Below are positions 61,684 through 64,000 of a stretch of 64,000 bases of DNA, in pieces. Position numbers and translations under genes: made by a program. The stretch is taken from contig CM073590.1 in assembly GCA_037074705.1 (NCBI GenBank), positions 224,198,246-224,262,245 of the forward strand, in the 5' to 3' direction. Positions within the stretch are counted from its first letter, which is position 1, and each line of letters starts with the position of its first letter. This DNA comes from Zhengitettix transpicula. Lineage: Eukaryota; Arthropoda; Insecta; Orthoptera; Tetrigidae. A model generated the notes under the pieces. The model saw only the letters and a list, made by a program, of their open reading frames with translations, had not been told where the DNA came from and ran no database searches.

Positions 61684-62985
61684 TTCATGACGAAATTTAC
61701 TTTTGGAAAACTCATATGTGCTTCTTTAATTATTAGAACGAATTTCACTGAAGATGGATCACGAAGTCAATAATTTTCACAGAGAATATATTGTTTTTAA
61801 TTTTATCCAAACCAATGATGACATTACGTCGTCTTGCGAACGATGCGGCGTTAATACGTATTATGCAAATGCGGTGGCAGAACTCATGTCGCCTTGGATT
61901 GATCGACATTTAACTGCTTGCTAATCACATTGCCTGGACAGTTTTGCCTTATTGCGCCTACTCATGCAGATTAGTTCACTGTAAACTGTTGTATTAGAAT
62001 ATATTTAAACTATTTTCCTTACTACAGACTACAGTTTTATGCAACTCTTGCACGTATGTCGACGAGCTAATTTGCTTTTGTGAGGGAATTATGTAAGGAA
62101 AAAAACTTAAAATGCTTAATATTAAGGCTGTTACTTCACCGGAAAAAGTGTCACGTAACCGGGACTCCAGATATTTTTATTAGTAAAATTAATTGGATTT
62201 ATTCAGATAAAGGTTGCACTCAAGTAAAATTTATGGGATCTGCATGCACTTTTAAAATGTATTGTAATGGAGCCAATTTTAATATATTTTTGTGTTGTTA
62301 TGCGTTCGGGTAATATCAGCTGATATTAAAATATATCTCATAATTATGATCTGTAAGAGACTATTGTATCATCGCTGGTTGCAGAGAGAGAAAACAAAAC
62401 AATTGAGCGTTGAATGAGTGAATATATTACATTAAATTTTTCCTGGTGAAATTATAAGTACTTTAAAAGAACGTATCTGAATGTATTAAAAAGTGGTTAA
62501 CCAAGACGGAGAACCATTACCCCTGGATAAAGAATTGAGACGGGTTGTACTGCCTGGTGAAGGGATTGGCCATCTTACTTTTTTTATTATTAAAAGTTTA
62601 TAATGGTCGCGTTAACAACTTGTTCATTGGCGACCCATAAATAAATTACAAATAGTGCTTGTTTACGTAAGTATGTTGCGATTCACATTTATTCCGATAC
62701 TATACATACAATTGAACAGTTTAATAAATTAATTATACATTTCAAAATGTGGGTTTCTTACATTTACATTTTACAATTCACATTTGTTAATTATTTATCA
62801 TAATAATAGGATAATTAATTATATTAACTTATTTGAAGCTGCGACTGTTGCAAATTCCACTGTACTGTAGATATAGTTTGTTTTTATTAGGAAGAGGCTT
62901 TTGAATATGTATCACTCTCTTGTTTCTTGACTAAAAATTTACGAGCCTTTTTATTCTACTTTTTGCCATTTTATCATTTAAGTGT
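61684..62985. other. No recognised gene
   Basis: The ORF 62,080-62,313 (plus) is cysteine-bearing but unrecognised. A SINE-like end is listed separately. Confidence 0.35.
62575..62637 (-). repeat. Truncated 3' end of a SINE-like repeat
   Basis: CTTTTTTTATTATTAAAAG (an A-rich tail on the minus strand) is followed by GGTCGCGTTAAC...GTTCATTGGCGACC, the block pair also seen at 22.4, 25.4 and 46.9 kb. Confidence 0.45.
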
Positions 62986-63108
62986 GGGTAAAAAGAGTCC
63001 AATACATTTATGAATGATGTAGAGGATATTTGGTAATCTCTAATAATGGTTATTGGGTAAAAAGAGTCCAATACATTTATGAATGATGTAGAGGATATTT
63101 GGTAATCT
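62986..63108. repeat. Tandem duplication with 69-base unit, second copy cut short
   Basis: Unit 1 spans 62,986-63,054 and unit 2 spans 63,055-63,108. They agree base for base from GGGTAAAAAGAGTCC to GGTAATCT. Unit 2 stops exactly where the Helitron-like element begins. Confidence 0.9.
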
Positions 63109-63706
63109 TCTATATAATAAAAAAGGATGTATATTTGTATGTATGTATGTATGTATTTACGTTGTTCTTTATACAAATTGTATCGCGTGGACAGAATGCA
63201 ACAAAAATTGGTATACGTATTCTGCCAAAATCGAGAACCGGTACTGTGGGGGTGACAAACCCATAGCATAAAGGTGGAAAGAATTATAATTAAAAACCAT
63301 TATCATTAAATGTTAAATTACTGCGCGCCAAGAGACAATGACGTCACGCGAGAGAAAGACGTTACTACGCAACGAACAAAGGAAATTCTCCTTTATCAGG
63401 AATGAAATAAAGCAGAAATATTTTCTTTAAATAAAAAATATAATTTTATACAGCAATACTACATCGAATGATAATAAAGAAGAATACGAATTACTTTACC
63501 ATCCTTGCGGAAAATGTAAGTTAATTTTCGCGCTATATTAGTTGTGAGTCTAGCTAACAATTTCATCAATATAATATTTCGTAATGTATGAAGACTGAGT
63601 GACAATTATATCCTGAAGTACTCAAAGAATATATTTAAGTATTCAATTAAATACTTTTTCGAGTTTATATAAATAAGTACACGAGCAACGCCGGGCAACC
63701 AGCTAG
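63109..63706 (+). mobile_element. Non-autonomous Helitron-like element, 598 bases
   Basis: It starts TCTATATAATAAAAAAGG followed by GTATATTTG and five TATG units, and ends GCAACGCCGGGCAACCAGCTAG before a T. Internal landmarks shared with the elements at 35.2 and 63.7 kb include CAACAAAAATTGGT, GTACTGTGGGG, CATAAAGGTG and a TGACGTCA site followed by ACGTTACTACGC. No ORF encodes Rep or helicase. A 112-codon minus-strand ORF across its left edge (62,931-63,269) is a chance product. Confidence 0.75.
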
Positions 63707-64000
63707 TCTATATAATAAAAAAATGACGTATATTTGTATGTATGTATGTATTTACGTTAATATCTATTCATATTTTAACGCGCGGACAGATTGCAACAAA
63801 AATTGGTGCACATATTCTTCAAGACATGAGAAACAGTACTGTGGGGATGAGAAACCCGTAGCATAAAGGTGTAAAGAATTATAATTGATAAACGTGATAA
63901 TTTTGTGTTAAATTAATGCGCGTCAAGAGATCATGACGTCAAGGGACAAAGAGAGACGTTACTACGCGACAAACAAAGAAAATAGTTCATTTTTCGGTAA
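63707..64000 (+). mobile_element. Second Helitron-like element, cut by the window edge
   Basis: It starts TCTATATAATAAAAAAATG directly after the CTAG end of the previous element, with no base in between. It carries the same TATG units, CAACAAAAATTGGTG, CAGTACTGTGGGGATGAG, CATAAAGGTG and ACGTTACTACGCGAC. Its 3' end lies beyond the window. Confidence 0.75.

Overview
This window reads as nuclear DNA of an insect. It is strongly AT-rich, has no long intact gene, and is packed with decayed transposable elements of kinds common in insect genomes: a Jockey-clade LINE, Penelope-like elements (PLEs), Helitron-like elements, a tRNA-derived SINE, foldback elements and TA microsatellites. The repeat mix would suit a large polyneopteran genome such as a cockroach or termite, but that placement is a guess. 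Most short open reading frames are chance products of low-complexity or repeat DNA. All family assignments come from reading motifs by eye; no search was run.

Layout. 0-9 kb: a dead Jockey-like LINE (about 1.0-2.9 kb), then anonymous DNA. 9-29 kb: five copies (A-E) of an unnamed GC-rich retroposon, a PLE endonuclease remnant at 12.3 kb, an inverted pair of repeats at 16 kb that may be PLE ends, and a tRNA-derived SINE at 25.4 kb. 29-41 kb: a 324-bp foldback element, three Helitron-like elements, a full-length retroposon copy (F) with a perfect 14-bp target-site duplication, and a scrap of LINE reverse transcriptase turned into a TA microsatellite. 41-54 kb: retroposon copies G and H, a second PLE remnant, a second foldback element and a possible transposase tail. 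54-55 kb: the best candidates for host coding sequence, both on the minus strand: a GC-rich first exon with a signal peptide, and just upstream of it a putative terminal exon with its own polyadenylation signals. A third PLE, 5'-truncated and on the plus strand, abuts that terminal exon. 55-64 kb: anonymous DNA, a full-length retroposon copy (I), a protein-like minus-strand ORF, and two Helitron-like elements joined head to tail at the right edge.

The most notable item is the GC-rich retroposon: nine copies in 64 kb. The two longest are about 557-560 bp and begin with two tandem 30-bp hairpin units. The family ends in an A-rich tail and shows no Pol III box that I can see. The elements do not work together as a system; the window is a record of several mobile families inserting around at most two partial host genes.
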